DNA of 13,081 bases from DASWIP01 sp036397635 (GCA_036397635.1 DASWIP010000090.1:1-13081); one strand, 5' to 3'. Counted from the first letter of the stretch, positions 1-6,373 are shown. Translations and numbers: made by a program. Notes: generated by a model from the sequence alone, not told the origin.

Positions 1-29
1 TCTCGGATATCTGTGACCTGCTCTTCCAT
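1..29 (-). CDS. 5' end of a further operon gene (partial)
   Basis: On the minus strand an ATG at 29-27 is preceded by a strong ribosome binding site (AAGGAGGG, eight bases upstream) that overlaps the stop codon of the kinase gene. Only nine codons lie in the window, reading MEEQVTDIR before the edge, so the product cannot be named. The four-base gap to the kinase stop and the strong binding site suggest that the operon continues and that the two genes are co-translated. It could encode another cluster function; nothing here tells which. Confidence 0.5.
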
Positions 30-33
30 CTGT

Positions 34-1434
34 TTATCCCTCCTTGTGCGATCCGCCCTGCATCGAGCGGAGCACGGTCATCACGGCGGAGGCCGGGAAC
101 AGCCGGCGTCCGCCTAGGGTCTTGATGTACGAAAGCTTCCCCGCGTCGGCCCAGGTTCTGATGGTCCGATCGCTGGAACGGAGCAGCGCCGCGACCTGGG
201 ACGTCCGCAGCAGCAGCTCGTCGTCGTCCTCGGGCACGTCTTGCACGCCGGCACGCCGGAGCTCGTCGATCAGGCGACTGCGCTCCGGGGACGTGACAGA
301 CCCGGGGCCGACCGCACCATCCTCATCGAGCAGCGCTGCGACGGTCGGGTCGATGATCGCGTCGTGGTGACCGTTCGCGTCGCGGTGGCCGTTGGTCTGG
401 GGGTCCCCCACCACGTGGAGGCGCCCCGCACGATCGTTCGGCCGGGCAGCGGGCGGCGGCGCGGCGGCGGCGTTGAGCTGCTCGATGATCATGTCGGCGA
501 CCCGTTCGGCCGTCTCGGGTCCGACCTCCCACTTGAGCGTTCGCACCGGGGCGCGCGCGCACACCTCGGTGGCGATCCTGAACTGCAGATCGAGCCGTTC
601 CGGCGTGCGGATCACGAAGTTGAACAGCGCACCCAGGAGGCCCACCAAGGCGTGCTTGCCGTGCATGGGCTCGGAGATCTCGGGTTCGCCACCCCGATAG
701 CCGATCAGGTAAACCGCACCCAGCGGTGCGGCGCGCGTGCCGGGTCGGACGCCGTCGCCTCCAACCGCCACCTTGTGGAGACGGTTCAGGTCTACGGTCC
801 CGTTCTCGCCGAACATGTTCGCAGCGACCTCACGCATCAGCCACACACGCTTGGAGGACACATCCACCATCGGCGTCCCGTCCTCGCCCAAGCGCACGCT
901 GGTCAGGTCATCCGAGAGGAGACGACCCCCCTTGCGACACAGCGCGGTCGCGAGCGTGGACTTGCCGCGCCCCGACCTGCCGGAGATCACGACCGCTCGT
1001 CCGTCGATGTCGACTGCCGATGCGTGTAACCCCTCCCGCCCATGCATCGGAAGGACGAACGACATTCCCTGGCACAGCAGGAGTCGCCCGACCGAGTCGC
1101 TGATCGGAGCTCGCTGATGCACCAGCATCCGCCGGCCATCGTTCGGGATGATCACATCGAGCGCTCCGGGCCAGCGAGCGAGGTAGCCGTCGGATCCCCG
1201 ACGGACCTCGAGCCAGGGCGCGCCGACCTCGCCGATCGATACGACGTGTGTCGTCTGCGCCGTGTACTCGTCCGCGACGGGTGCCCCGATCTCCTCGATG
1301 GAAAGATCCGGGCGTCCGGGGATGCCGGCCTCGGCCAGGTCGTCGAGGGACATGGACGAGACGATGTTGAGCCCCGCGCTCGAGAACCAGTGTCGTTGGA
1401 TCGGGATCTCTTCGTGTGTCGGTTGCGGCTTCAC
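34..1434 (-). CDS. HPr-kinase-like protein fused to a BldC/MerR-type helix-turn-helix domain
   Basis: The 466-aa product starts at GTG 1434, chosen because GGGAGG lies four bases upstream; an in-frame TTG at 1446 lies inside that binding site region. Residues about 132-330 look like HPr-kinase/phosphorylase-related proteins of RiPP clusters: an LHASAV segment, a Walker A motif GRSGRGKST at about 152-160 and LLSDD at about 173-176. A low-complexity Ala/Pro/Asn/His linker (about 322-365) follows. Residues about 408-458 form a winged helix of the excisionase/BldC kind, with TSQVAALL, RTIRTW, AGKLSYIKTLGGRR. Lasso-cluster HPrK homologues such as those of paeninodin-type clusters are known to phosphorylate the precursor C-terminal Ser. 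Here the precursors end in Gly, so the substrate is uncertain. The fusion suggests a sensor-regulator or a DNA-tethered kinase; this is inference. It lies downstream of the precursor genes, beyond a hairpin. Confidence 0.85.
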   Translation of the reverse strand: MKPQPTHEEIPIQRHWFSSAGLNIVSSMSLDDLAEAGIPGRPDLSIEEIGAPVADEYTAQTTHVVSIGEVGAPWLEVRRGSDGYLARWPGALDVIIPNDGRRMLVHQRAPISDSVGRLLLCQGMSFVLPMHGREGLHASAVDIDGRAVVISGRSGRGKSTLATALCRKGGRLLSDDLTSVRLGEDGTPMVDVSSKRVWLMREVAANMFGENGTVDLNRLHKVAVGGDGVRPGTRAAPLGAVYLIGYRGGEPEISEPMHGKHALVGLLGALFNFVIRTPERLDLQFRIATEVCARAPVRTLKWEVGPETAERVADMIIEQLNAAAAPPPAARPNDRAGRLHVVGDPQTNGHRDANGHHDAIIDPTVAALLDEDGAVGPGSVTSPERSRLIDELRRAGVQDVPEDDDELLLRTSQVAALLRSSDRTIRTWADAGKLSYIKTLGGRRLFPASAVMTVLRSMQGGSHKEG

Positions 1435-1448
1435 GCTGCCTCCCAATG

Positions 1449-1478
1449 ACGAAGACCCGCCGTGTGGCGGGTCTTCGT
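1449..1478 (-). terminator. Perfect 13-bp hairpin between precursor genes and kinase gene
   Basis: Arms ACGAAGACCCGCC and GGCGGGTCTTCGT are perfectly complementary around a four-base loop (GTGT). The hairpin lies 21 bases beyond the stop of the last precursor gene and ends five bases before the kinase ribosome binding site. No clear T run follows on the minus strand (TCATTGG), so it may be a partial terminator, an attenuator, or a 3' stabiliser of the abundant precursor mRNA that lowers kinase expression. The stem is certain; its role is inference. Confidence 0.65.
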
Positions 1479-1499
1479 AGGTCGTTCGTTCGGACTGTT

Positions 1500-1658
1500 T
1501 CAGCCGACGGGGCTCACCACGACAGGGTCGATGACCTTCGCTCCTAGCACGCCGTCGTCCAGGCTGATCGCCAGCGGGCCCTTGGTGACGTCGTCGATGT
1601 CACCGAAGTCGGTGACCGTCGGCGCCTCGTAGGCCTGCCGGCTGTTCTCAGTCGCCAT
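1500..1658 (-). CDS. Lasso peptide precursor A3
   Basis: The 52-aa product starts at ATG 1658 with a strong binding site (GGGAGGGGG, about eight bases upstream). The leader (residues 1-26) carries the B1-recognition pattern: Tyr10, Pro13, Val15, Gly19 and Thr25, with Thr at position -2 of the core as is conserved in lasso precursors. The predicted 26-aa core begins GPLAISLDDG, so Gly1 can be joined to Asp8 or Asp9 in an 8- or 9-residue ring. The tail differs from its two sisters: it has Lys15, Asp18 and a Val-Val-Val-Ser run, and ends in Pro-Val-Gly. No aromatic residue is present to act as a bulky plug. It is the last of three tandem precursors, followed by a hairpin and then the kinase gene. 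Ring size cannot be decided from sequence. Confidence 0.92.
   Translation of the reverse strand: MATENSRQAYEAPTVTDFGDIDDVTKGPLAISLDDGVLGAKVIDPVVVSPVG
1547..1636. repeat. 90-bp coding repeat, copy in precursor A3
   Basis: This segment, covering most of the leader and the ring/loop part of the core, matches 1965-2054 in precursor A1 at 89 of 90 positions, the only difference being at 1562 versus 1980. The middle precursor A2 (1747-1836) differs at about 13 positions. The outer copies are thus closer to each other than to the copy between them, which points to recent duplication or gene conversion. Confidence 0.9.
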
Positions 1659-1696
1659 GCTTATTCCCCCTCCCTGAACCAGACCGGAACGTCGGT

Positions 1697-1858
1697 TCAG
1701 CCGACCGTGCCGCTCCCAGGCGGCGGCGGCACGACTGCCTCTCCGAGGATCCCGTCGTCCAGGCTGATCGCCAGCGGGCCCTTGGTGACGTCATCGATGT
1801 CACCGTAGTCGGTGACCTTGGGTGCCTCATACGACTGCCGGTTCTTATCGGAAGCCAT
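1697..1858 (-). CDS. Lasso peptide precursor A2
   Basis: The 53-aa product starts at ATG 1858, chosen over in-frame upstream starts because GGGAGGGG lies just upstream and because the N-terminus then matches its sisters. The leader has Tyr10, Pro13, Val15, Gly19 and Thr25 (position -2), the lasso recognition pattern. The 27-aa core begins GPLAISLDDG, giving Gly1 to Asp8 or Asp9 ring closure. The loop residue is Ile11 instead of Val, and the tail has Glu14, four consecutive prolines and ends SGTVG, like A1. There are no aromatic residues or cysteines in the core. The leader differs by Lys14 and Tyr18 where its sisters have Thr and Phe. It is the middle precursor, with gaps of 59 and 38 bases to its neighbours. 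Confidence 0.92.
   Translation of the reverse strand: MASDKNRQSYEAPKVTDYGDIDDVTKGPLAISLDDGILGEAVVPPPPGSGTVG
1747..1836. repeat. 90-bp coding repeat, diverged copy in precursor A2
   Basis: This is the counterpart of the segments at 1547-1636 and 1965-2054, with about 13 differences from the latter. Several changes are silent, so the ring and loop encoding is preserved at the protein level except Val to Ile. Confidence 0.8.
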
Positions 1859-1917
1859 TGTCCCCTCCCTCATGAGTCGGTGTTCATCGATCGATGTGCG
1901 TTGTCGTGAGCCGTTGA

Positions 1918-2073
1918 TCAACCGACGGTGCCGCTCTCGACCGGCGGAAGTACCGCCGCGCCGAGCACGCCGTCGTCCAAGCTGATCGCCAGCGGGCCCT
2001 TGGTGACGTCGTCGATGTCACCGAAGTCGGTGACCGTCGGCGCCTCGTAGGCCTTCCGAGCGTCCTGCGCCAT
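1918..2073 (-). CDS. Lasso peptide precursor A1
   Basis: The 51-aa product starts at ATG 2073 with a binding site GGGGGAGG nearby upstream. The leader (1-25) has Tyr9, Pro12, Val14, Gly18 and Thr24, the last at position -2. The 26-aa core begins GPLAISLDDG, so Gly1 with Asp8 or Asp9 can form the macrolactam. The tail runs through Pro-Pro-Val-Glu to SGTVG. The core is rich in small and aliphatic residues and has no aromatic plug. It is the first of the three precursors, 44 bases after the leader-only peptide gene. The leader and ring DNA is almost identical to that of A3. The peptide class is well supported; activity is not predictable. Confidence 0.92.
   Translation of the reverse strand: MAQDARKAYEAPTVTDFGDIDDVTKGPLAISLDDGVLGAAVLPPVESGTVG
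1965..2054. repeat. 90-bp coding repeat, copy in precursor A1
   Basis: This is the partner of 1547-1636 with one mismatch in 90 bases. It encodes the leader recognition region and the conserved ring and loop of the core. Confidence 0.9.
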
Positions 2074-2117
2074 GATCTGCGCCTCCCCCTCCGTCAGGTG
2101 CGCACCGTCCGCGAAAG

Positions 2118-2207
2118 CTAGCGATCCGAGTACGCCGCCTCGTGGATCTGACCTAGATCCTCGAGGACCGGCGGGCGGTACCGCTCGCGGTGCCGGTTCG
2201 CTGTCAT
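2118..2207 (-). CDS. Leader-only (coreless) lasso precursor-like peptide
   Basis: This 29-aa reading frame starts at ATG 2207-2205, overlapping the cyclase stop TGA at 2206-2204 (ATGA), so it can be translated by coupling. It contains RYRPPVLEDLG: Tyr10, Pro13, Leu15 and Gly19 fall on the positions B1 proteins recognise in lasso leaders, and Leu15 is the canonical residue where the three real precursors have Val. The frame stops at residue 29, only four residues past Ala25, which occupies the conserved Thr position, so there is no Gly...Asp core. Reading past the stop gives no core either. It may be a decayed precursor, a trans-acting leader or a competitor for B1. Codon use and position favour translation, but expression is unproven. 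Confidence 0.62.
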   Translation of the reverse strand: MTANRHRERYRPPVLEDLGQIHEAAYSDR

Positions 2208-4012
2208 GTCATCCTCGTTCTCGTTCCGTTGGTCGCGGATCGCTGCCTGCTCAGCCAGCGGATCCAATGGACTACGAATGCGGTGCGGAACGCCTCGTAG
2301 AGATCGCTGCGTCCGAGACTGTGCCGCAGACCTTCGATCCGCTCCCTCTGGAACCACGCTGATGGGTTCGACGTGGCGCCGGTCAGACCCTCCGCTAGCT
2401 CCTGCCATCCCGACCCCCATAAACCGGTAAAAAAAGGCTCTGCAAGTTCTGCTTTATCCGTCCGCTCCGCTACTTCCGAAGGGAGCAGCGATCCCACAGC
2501 TTGTCGAAGCGCGATCTTGGTGACACCGTTCGCTGTCTTCTGCCGACGTGGCAGCCCCAAACAGAACGCCACCAGGCGCTGGTCCAGGAAGGGATGCGCC
2601 ACCGTGATGCCTCGGCGCATCCAGATCTCGTTGGTCACCTCCGCCACCAGCGGCAGGATCCGCGTGCTCGCCGCGACCAGCTCCTGCGAGCGGAACGCAC
2701 GTCCCGGGCGCCACGGCTCCGAGAGCATCCGGTTCCTGACGTTGTGTTTATCCGCGAAGCCCGGCGCGAGGGACGCTGGGATCAGCTGCTCGCTGCGGCC
2801 TCTGAGGGCCCGCACGCGCCACGGCACCAGCGGCTCGAGCGTGTAGCGGGTCAGCAGCATCCGCCGCGACGCGCCGTGCACATCCCGGATGGCGCGCGCT
2901 TCCCGTGCCCAGCGCCGCCACCGCCCCGTGATCGCCAGGTCGGCGAGGTACAGCCAGTTGCCACCGATGATGCCGTCGCCGTCGATCCCGTCGAGCGCGA
3001 CGTCGACGCCTTCGGCCGCCCCGGCGTCGGCCACCGCGAACGCGTGGAACACGTTGGGCGGGACGGGCGGGGTGCCGAGCATCTGGATCGTGTCGGCAGC
3101 CGAGGTCCCGAACGGATTCCGTCCTTCCAGCGACGCCCATCGCAGCCGCGCGCCGACGCGCTCGGCCACCAGCTGCTGCAGCGCGCGCTCGTCACCTTTC
3201 CCATCGAACGGCATCGAGAGCGCGACCATCTCGAGCGCCGGATCGATGGATCGAGCCGTCACCGCCACGCTGCTCGAGTCAAGACCACCAGACAGCATCA
3301 CGCCGAGGCGGGACGCCCCGCGGATGCGATCGGCGACGGCGGTGGTGAACAGCTCGCGGAAGCCTTCTCCGTACTCACGAGGATCGCGCGCGCGCACCGC
3401 CCGCGGCCGCCACGTGAACCAGCGTCGCACCCGCACGTCGCGCCCGTCGTCGCAACGCGCCAGCGTGCCAGGCTCCAGCCGGGCGATCGACCGGTACCCG
3501 GTCCGCGTCGCGAACGCGGGAACGTTCGCTAGGTAGTCGGCGACCCATGCTTCGTCGATCGTCTGATCGAGGCCGGGGTCCGCGAGCAGACCGGCGATCG
3601 AGCTACCGGCCACCACACGGCCGCGCGCGCGCCCGATCAATGCCGGGCGACCGCCCATCGCGTCCCGGATGAACCAGGTACGTCCATCGCGCCGGTCGAG
3701 CACCGTCGCAGCGAAATCTCCGATAAGCCGGTCGAGCGCAGCCTCTCCCCAGCGTCGCCATGCGTTGAGGATCTGTTCGGCGCTGCTCGCGCCGGCGGTC
3801 TCCGCCGGCACTTGATCCAACCGCGCATCCGCGACGACGGCCAGATCATCGGTCACCGCGAGCGAGGCATCGCCGAACGCGACCAGGAGAACCCCGCGTT
3901 CGTCCTGCCAAGGCCTCGGGGCACCGCGGTACGCCATCGCTTCACAGAGCTGCTCGACCACGTCGTCCGGGACCGATCCGTCGCTGGGATGGATCGCGAG
4001 AAAGCCACCCAT
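2204..4012 (-). CDS. Lasso cyclase C (asparagine synthetase-like)
   Basis: The 602-aa protein starts at ATG 4012 (MGGFLAIHPS), with AGGAG seven bases upstream inside the end of B2; a longer frame to 4114 would overlap B2. The N-terminal third is the glutaminase-like domain of asparagine synthetase B, but the catalytic Cys2 is absent, as is usual for lasso cyclases, which use no glutamine. The synthetase domain holds the ATP-pyrophosphatase loop SGGLDSS at 241-247, a DGIDGDG segment at 341-347 and HPFLDQRLVAF at about 473-483. Such enzymes activate the ring Asp side chain as an acyl-adenylate and close the isopeptide bond with the core N-terminus. It starts two bases after the B2 stop and ends overlapping the leader-only peptide, so it is tightly coupled on both sides. 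Confidence 0.95.
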   Translation of the reverse strand: MGGFLAIHPSDGSVPDDVVEQLCEAMAYRGAPRPWQDERGVLLVAFGDASLAVTDDLAVVADARLDQVPAETAGASSAEQILNAWRRWGEAALDRLIGDFAATVLDRRDGRTWFIRDAMGGRPALIGRARGRVVAGSSIAGLLADPGLDQTIDEAWVADYLANVPAFATRTGYRSIARLEPGTLARCDDGRDVRVRRWFTWRPRAVRARDPREYGEGFRELFTTAVADRIRGASRLGVMLSGGLDSSSVAVTARSIDPALEMVALSMPFDGKGDERALQQLVAERVGARLRWASLEGRNPFGTSAADTIQMLGTPPVPPNVFHAFAVADAGAAEGVDVALDGIDGDGIIGGNWLYLADLAITGRWRRWAREARAIRDVHGASRRMLLTRYTLEPLVPWRVRALRGRSEQLIPASLAPGFADKHNVRNRMLSEPWRPGRAFRSQELVAASTRILPLVAEVTNEIWMRRGITVAHPFLDQRLVAFCLGLPRRQKTANGVTKIALRQAVGSLLPSEVAERTDKAELAEPFFTGLWGSGWQELAEGLTGATSNPSAWFQRERIEGLRHSLGRSDLYEAFRTAFVVHWIRWLSRQRSATNGTRTRMT

Positions 4013-4014
4013 CG

Positions 4015-4512
4015 CTAGGCTCCTGCGCCGGTGAGGCGGAACCGCGCGAGCGGCATCCACCGTCGCGCACCGACCTCCTCGAACCCGACCGGATAGCCGC
4101 CGATCTCGACCCACGCGTGCGCCTTGAACTCGTCCTCGGTCAGGCAGCCGATCACCAGATCGGCATCGATCCCTGCTCGACGCAGGACCCGCTGCAACGC
4201 GACCGACCGCGGGATGCAGTCCGCCTCCAGGATCTTCGCGTCGAGCAGCTTCAGCGCAACCCGCGCCGTGCGCTGCGATCGCAGCGGAAGCAACGGCACC
4301 GCACCGGGCACCACATCGACCGGTTCCACGCGAGACAGGCCGAGCCTACGGTGGATACGGTGGAAGCCCCGGACGGCGATCAGCCCGCGCGCGACCACGA
4401 CCCACCAGAGGGTCTGCGCCACGGTGAACGCGTCACGGGGACGGAACCGGGACAGACGGTCGAGCGTGATCAGACGCTCCCCCCGTTCGTCGCGATTCCA
4501 TCGAACGGCCAT
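4015..4512 (-). CDS. Lasso leader peptidase B2 (transglutaminase-fold)
   Basis: The 165-aa protein belongs to the transglutaminase-like lasso B2/microcin J25 McjB C-terminal family. The catalytic Cys is Cys99 in ADCIPRSVALQRVLRRAGI, and the catalytic His is His132 in AHAWVEIGG, the usual spacing for the family. Glu145 or Glu146 near the following GYPVGFEE could be the acidic member of the triad. B2 cuts the leader from the precursor after Lys at position -1, when B1 presents the leader. An N-terminal stretch of aliphatic residues (about 30-50) may be membrane- or partner-associated. It starts six bases after the B1 stop, and its final codons carry the binding site of the cyclase gene. Confidence 0.93.
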   Translation of the reverse strand: MAVRWNRDERGERLITLDRLSRFRPRDAFTVAQTLWWVVVARGLIAVRGFHRIHRRLGLSRVEPVDVVPGAVPLLPLRSQRTARVALKLLDAKILEADCIPRSVALQRVLRRAGIDADLVIGCLTEDEFKAHAWVEIGGYPVGFEEVGARRWMPLARFRLTGAGA

Positions 4513-4518
4513 AGTCCG

Positions 4519-4791
4519 TCAGGCCCTCGTCCGAACCTTGGCGAGCCCGCGCTCGACCAACGAGTCGACGAACGCCTGCACGTCGGCGCGCGCCTGCTCG
4601 ACGTCCACGTCGAACTCGTCCACGATGCCGGCCGCTGCCGCCTCGAGCTCGAGCCCGTCCTTGAGCAGCGCCCACATGCGCGCGCCCGTCGCGTTCAGCC
4701 CGAAATAGCGGCCCGACCGCAGGTCGAGCAGGACCGCCTCGCCGTCGATGTCCCGGGAAAGCACCTCTTCCGGGATGTCCAGTGATCGCAT
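4519..4791 (-). CDS. Lasso leader-recognition protein B1 (PqqD-like RRE)
   Basis: This 90-aa protein is the separate RiPP recognition element of split-B lasso clusters. The N-terminal half has the three-strand pattern of PqqD (VLLDLRSGRYFGLNATG, about 20-36), followed by helices rich in acidic residues (MWALLKDGLELEAAAAGI, then DVDVEQARADVQAFVDSL). B1 binds the leader through its Tyr, Pro and Leu residues by beta-strand addition and delivers it to B2. It starts at ATG 4791 with a near-perfect binding site AAGGAGG eight bases upstream, stronger than those of its neighbours. It lies 66 bases after the permease and six before B2. Confidence 0.94.
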   Translation of the reverse strand: MRSLDIPEEVLSRDIDGEAVLLDLRSGRYFGLNATGARMWALLKDGLELEAAAAGIVDEFDVDVEQARADVQAFVDSLVERGLAKVRTRA

Positions 4792-4809
4792 CTCTGCTTC
4801 CTCCTTCCA

Positions 4810-4825
4810 CGCCCGCTTGCGGGCG
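4810..4825 (-). other. Short hairpin upstream of B1
   Basis: CGCCCG and CGGGCG flank a four-base loop in the 66-base gap between permease and B1, just ahead of the B1 binding site. No T run follows. It may separate the exporter from the maturation genes in the mRNA; evidence is only the symmetry. Confidence 0.3.
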
Positions 4826-4857
4826 GACCATTCGTAGGATCGTCGATGGTTGGGTGA

Positions 4858-5658
4858 TCAGTACGTACCCAGCGTCCCCCGCTGGCGGGCGCGCCCGAGC
4901 GCGACGCCGACGGCGGCGATCGCGACCGGGAGCAGCACGAGGCCCGTCGCAACAAGCGTGAGCAGGGAGCCGGCGACCGCTTCGATCCCGGCTCCCTCGA
5001 GCAGCGTTCCACGCAGCGCGCGCAGGGCGTGCGTCAGCGGCGACGCTTCGGCGAGCAACTGGACCGCGCGGGGGAACAGCGAGATCGGGAAGAACACACC
5101 ACTGATGAGCGCGAGCCCCGCCGACAGCCAGCGAGTGATGGCACCGGCCTGCTGGAACACCAGCACGAAGGCGGCGGCGAGCAGCCCGATGGCGGAGAAG
5201 ACCACCGCCGCGATGACTATGGTCGGGATCGCGACCAAAAGGTTGGGATCCCGGGCGGTGAAGCCGAGCGGCACCGCGATCGCCATCATCGCGACAGCCG
5301 ACACGAGACTTTCCATGATCGGGTACCCGCTCCAGCCCGCGGCCAGGGAGGCGATGGACATCGGTTTCGTCGCCAACACCTCGAGGGTCCCCTGCACCTG
5401 CTCTTGCCGAACCGAGCCACCAGGTCCCGAAAGCGTGCGCTCGAGCACCTGCGCCATCACCATGCCGACGACGACGAAAGCGAAGTAGTCCCCCGTCGCC
5501 TTGATCGCGCTCGCGTCGCCCACCAGCTCGGCGATGAAGCGGAACGTGATCAACGACATCACCGTCCCGAGGATCGTCATGATGAATGGGAACCGGTACG
5601 AGCGCGCGATCCGAAGGTCGCGCCCGGCGAACAGGACGGCCGTGCCGGCGACGCTCAA
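4858..5658 (-). CDS. ABC-2 type transporter permease, probable lasso peptide exporter subunit
   Basis: The 266-aa integral membrane protein has about six hydrophobic segments (roughly 25-45, 58-75, 108-130, 140-170, 178-195 and 225-255). Near the fifth lies SGVFFPISLFPRAVQLLAEASPLTHALRALR in outline, a pattern common in ABC-2 permeases. It starts at TTG 5658, overlapping the ATPase stop TGA as TTGA; the next in-frame ATG would remove the first 26 residues. With the ATPase it would make a two-gene exporter, working as a homodimer of each subunit. Its place between the ATPase and B1 suggests that it exports the mature lasso peptides and could give self-protection; this is inference from position. 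Confidence 0.85.
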   Translation of the reverse strand: MSVAGTAVLFAGRDLRIARSYRFPFIMTILGTVMSLITFRFIAELVGDASAIKATGDYFAFVVVGMVMAQVLERTLSGPGGSVRQEQVQGTLEVLATKPMSIASLAAGWSGYPIMESLVSAVAMMAIAVPLGFTARDPNLLVAIPTIVIAAVVFSAIGLLAAAFVLVFQQAGAITRWLSAGLALISGVFFPISLFPRAVQLLAEASPLTHALRALRGTLLEGAGIEAVAGSLLTLVATGLVLLPVAIAAVGVALGRARQRGTLGTY

Positions 5659-6350
5659 CGCTCCACCCCCACGACGCTGCGACGGCGTTCGACGATGGCT
5701 CCCTGGCGCAGCTCGATCACGTCGTCGCCCAGCCCTTCGATCCCGTCCATGGTCGGCGCCGCGATCAGCACGGTTCCTCCCGCCTCGGTTCTCGCACGCA
5801 GCAGCGCACGGACCCGCGCGACGCCTTCCTCGTCGAGACCTCGCATGGGCTCGTCGAGCAGCAGTACCGGCGGTGCGCCGAGCAGCGCGCGCGCCAGGAT
5901 CAATCGTTGCCGCTGACCGGCCGAGTATGCCGCGACCCGCTTATCGCCCACGTGACCAAGACCGACCTGCTCGAGCAGCGCGCGCGCCTGCGCCCGCGCG
6001 TCGGCCCGGCGCGCGCCGTCGAGTCGGCCGAAGAAGACCAGGTTGTCGAACCCCGAGAGTCGCCAGTAGAGACCGCGTTCGTTGACCAGCGCGACGCCGA
6101 CGGCGCGGCGCACCCGATCGGGCTGAGCGACCACATCGGCGCCCGCGACCGCGGCCGTCCCGGCGTCCGGCACCAGCAAGGTCGCGAAGACCCGAAGCAG
6201 CGTGGTCTTCCCCGCGCCGTTCGCGCCGGTCAAGACCGAGATCGACCCCCGCGGAACCGACAGGTCCACACCGTCGAGGGCGGTTGTCCCCCTGAAGCGC
6301 TTGACGACACGCGTCGCGCGAACGGCGTCGGCCGAAGCTTGCTGCAGCAC
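5655..6350 (-). CDS. ABC transporter ATP-binding protein, probable lasso peptide exporter subunit
   Basis: The 231-aa nucleotide-binding subunit starts at GTG 6350, with GGAGAGG seven bases upstream. Visible motifs are Walker A GANGAGKTT at 42-50, a Q-loop region NERGLYWRLSG (90-100) with Glu in place of Gln, signature YSAGQ at 142-146, Walker B VLLLDEP at 162-168 and the D-loop GLD at 171-173. At the H-loop (about 196-201) the sequence is IAAPTMDG, so the usual His is replaced, probably by Pro199. It is the first exporter gene after the promoter region and overlaps the permease start. Its likely role is to power lasso peptide export, though a bacteriocin-immunity role is equally possible. 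Confidence 0.88.
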   Translation of the reverse strand: MLQQASADAVRATRVVKRFRGTTALDGVDLSVPRGSISVLTGANGAGKTTLLRVFATLLVPDAGTAAVAGADVVAQPDRVRRAVGVALVNERGLYWRLSGFDNLVFFGRLDGARRADARAQARALLEQVGLGHVGDKRVAAYSAGQRQRLILARALLGAPPVLLLDEPMRGLDEEGVARVRALLRARTEAGGTVLIAAPTMDGIEGLGDDVIELRQGAIVERRRSVVGVER

Positions 6351-6373
6351 GTGTGCACCTCTCCGGGAAACAG

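Noticed and set aside
241..1029. Long plus-strand reading frame opposite the kinase gene
   Set aside because: It is antisense to a gene with clear kinase and HTH motifs; its composition (Arg, His, Gly-rich) is that of a GC-rich shadow frame.
1444..1446. TTG start for the kinase
   Set aside because: It lies within the GGGAGG binding site that serves the GTG four codons later.
1859..1921. N-terminal extension of precursor A2
   Set aside because: The inner ATG has a strong binding site and gives a leader aligned with A1 and A3.
1500..2073. Tandem repeats as a CRISPR array or mobile repeat
   Set aside because: The repeats are coding, lie within three complete small genes and have no spacer pattern or cas gene.
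2118..2207. A fourth functional lasso precursor
   Set aside because: The frame stops right after the leader motif; neither readthrough nor the other frames give a Gly...Asp core.
2501..3532. Long plus-strand reading frame opposite the cyclase gene
   Set aside because: The minus strand encodes intact SGGLDSS and other cyclase motifs; this frame has no recognisable domain.
4013..4114. 34 extra N-terminal residues for the cyclase
   Set aside because: They would overlap B2 and precede the MGGF start, which has its own binding site and matches the family N-terminus.
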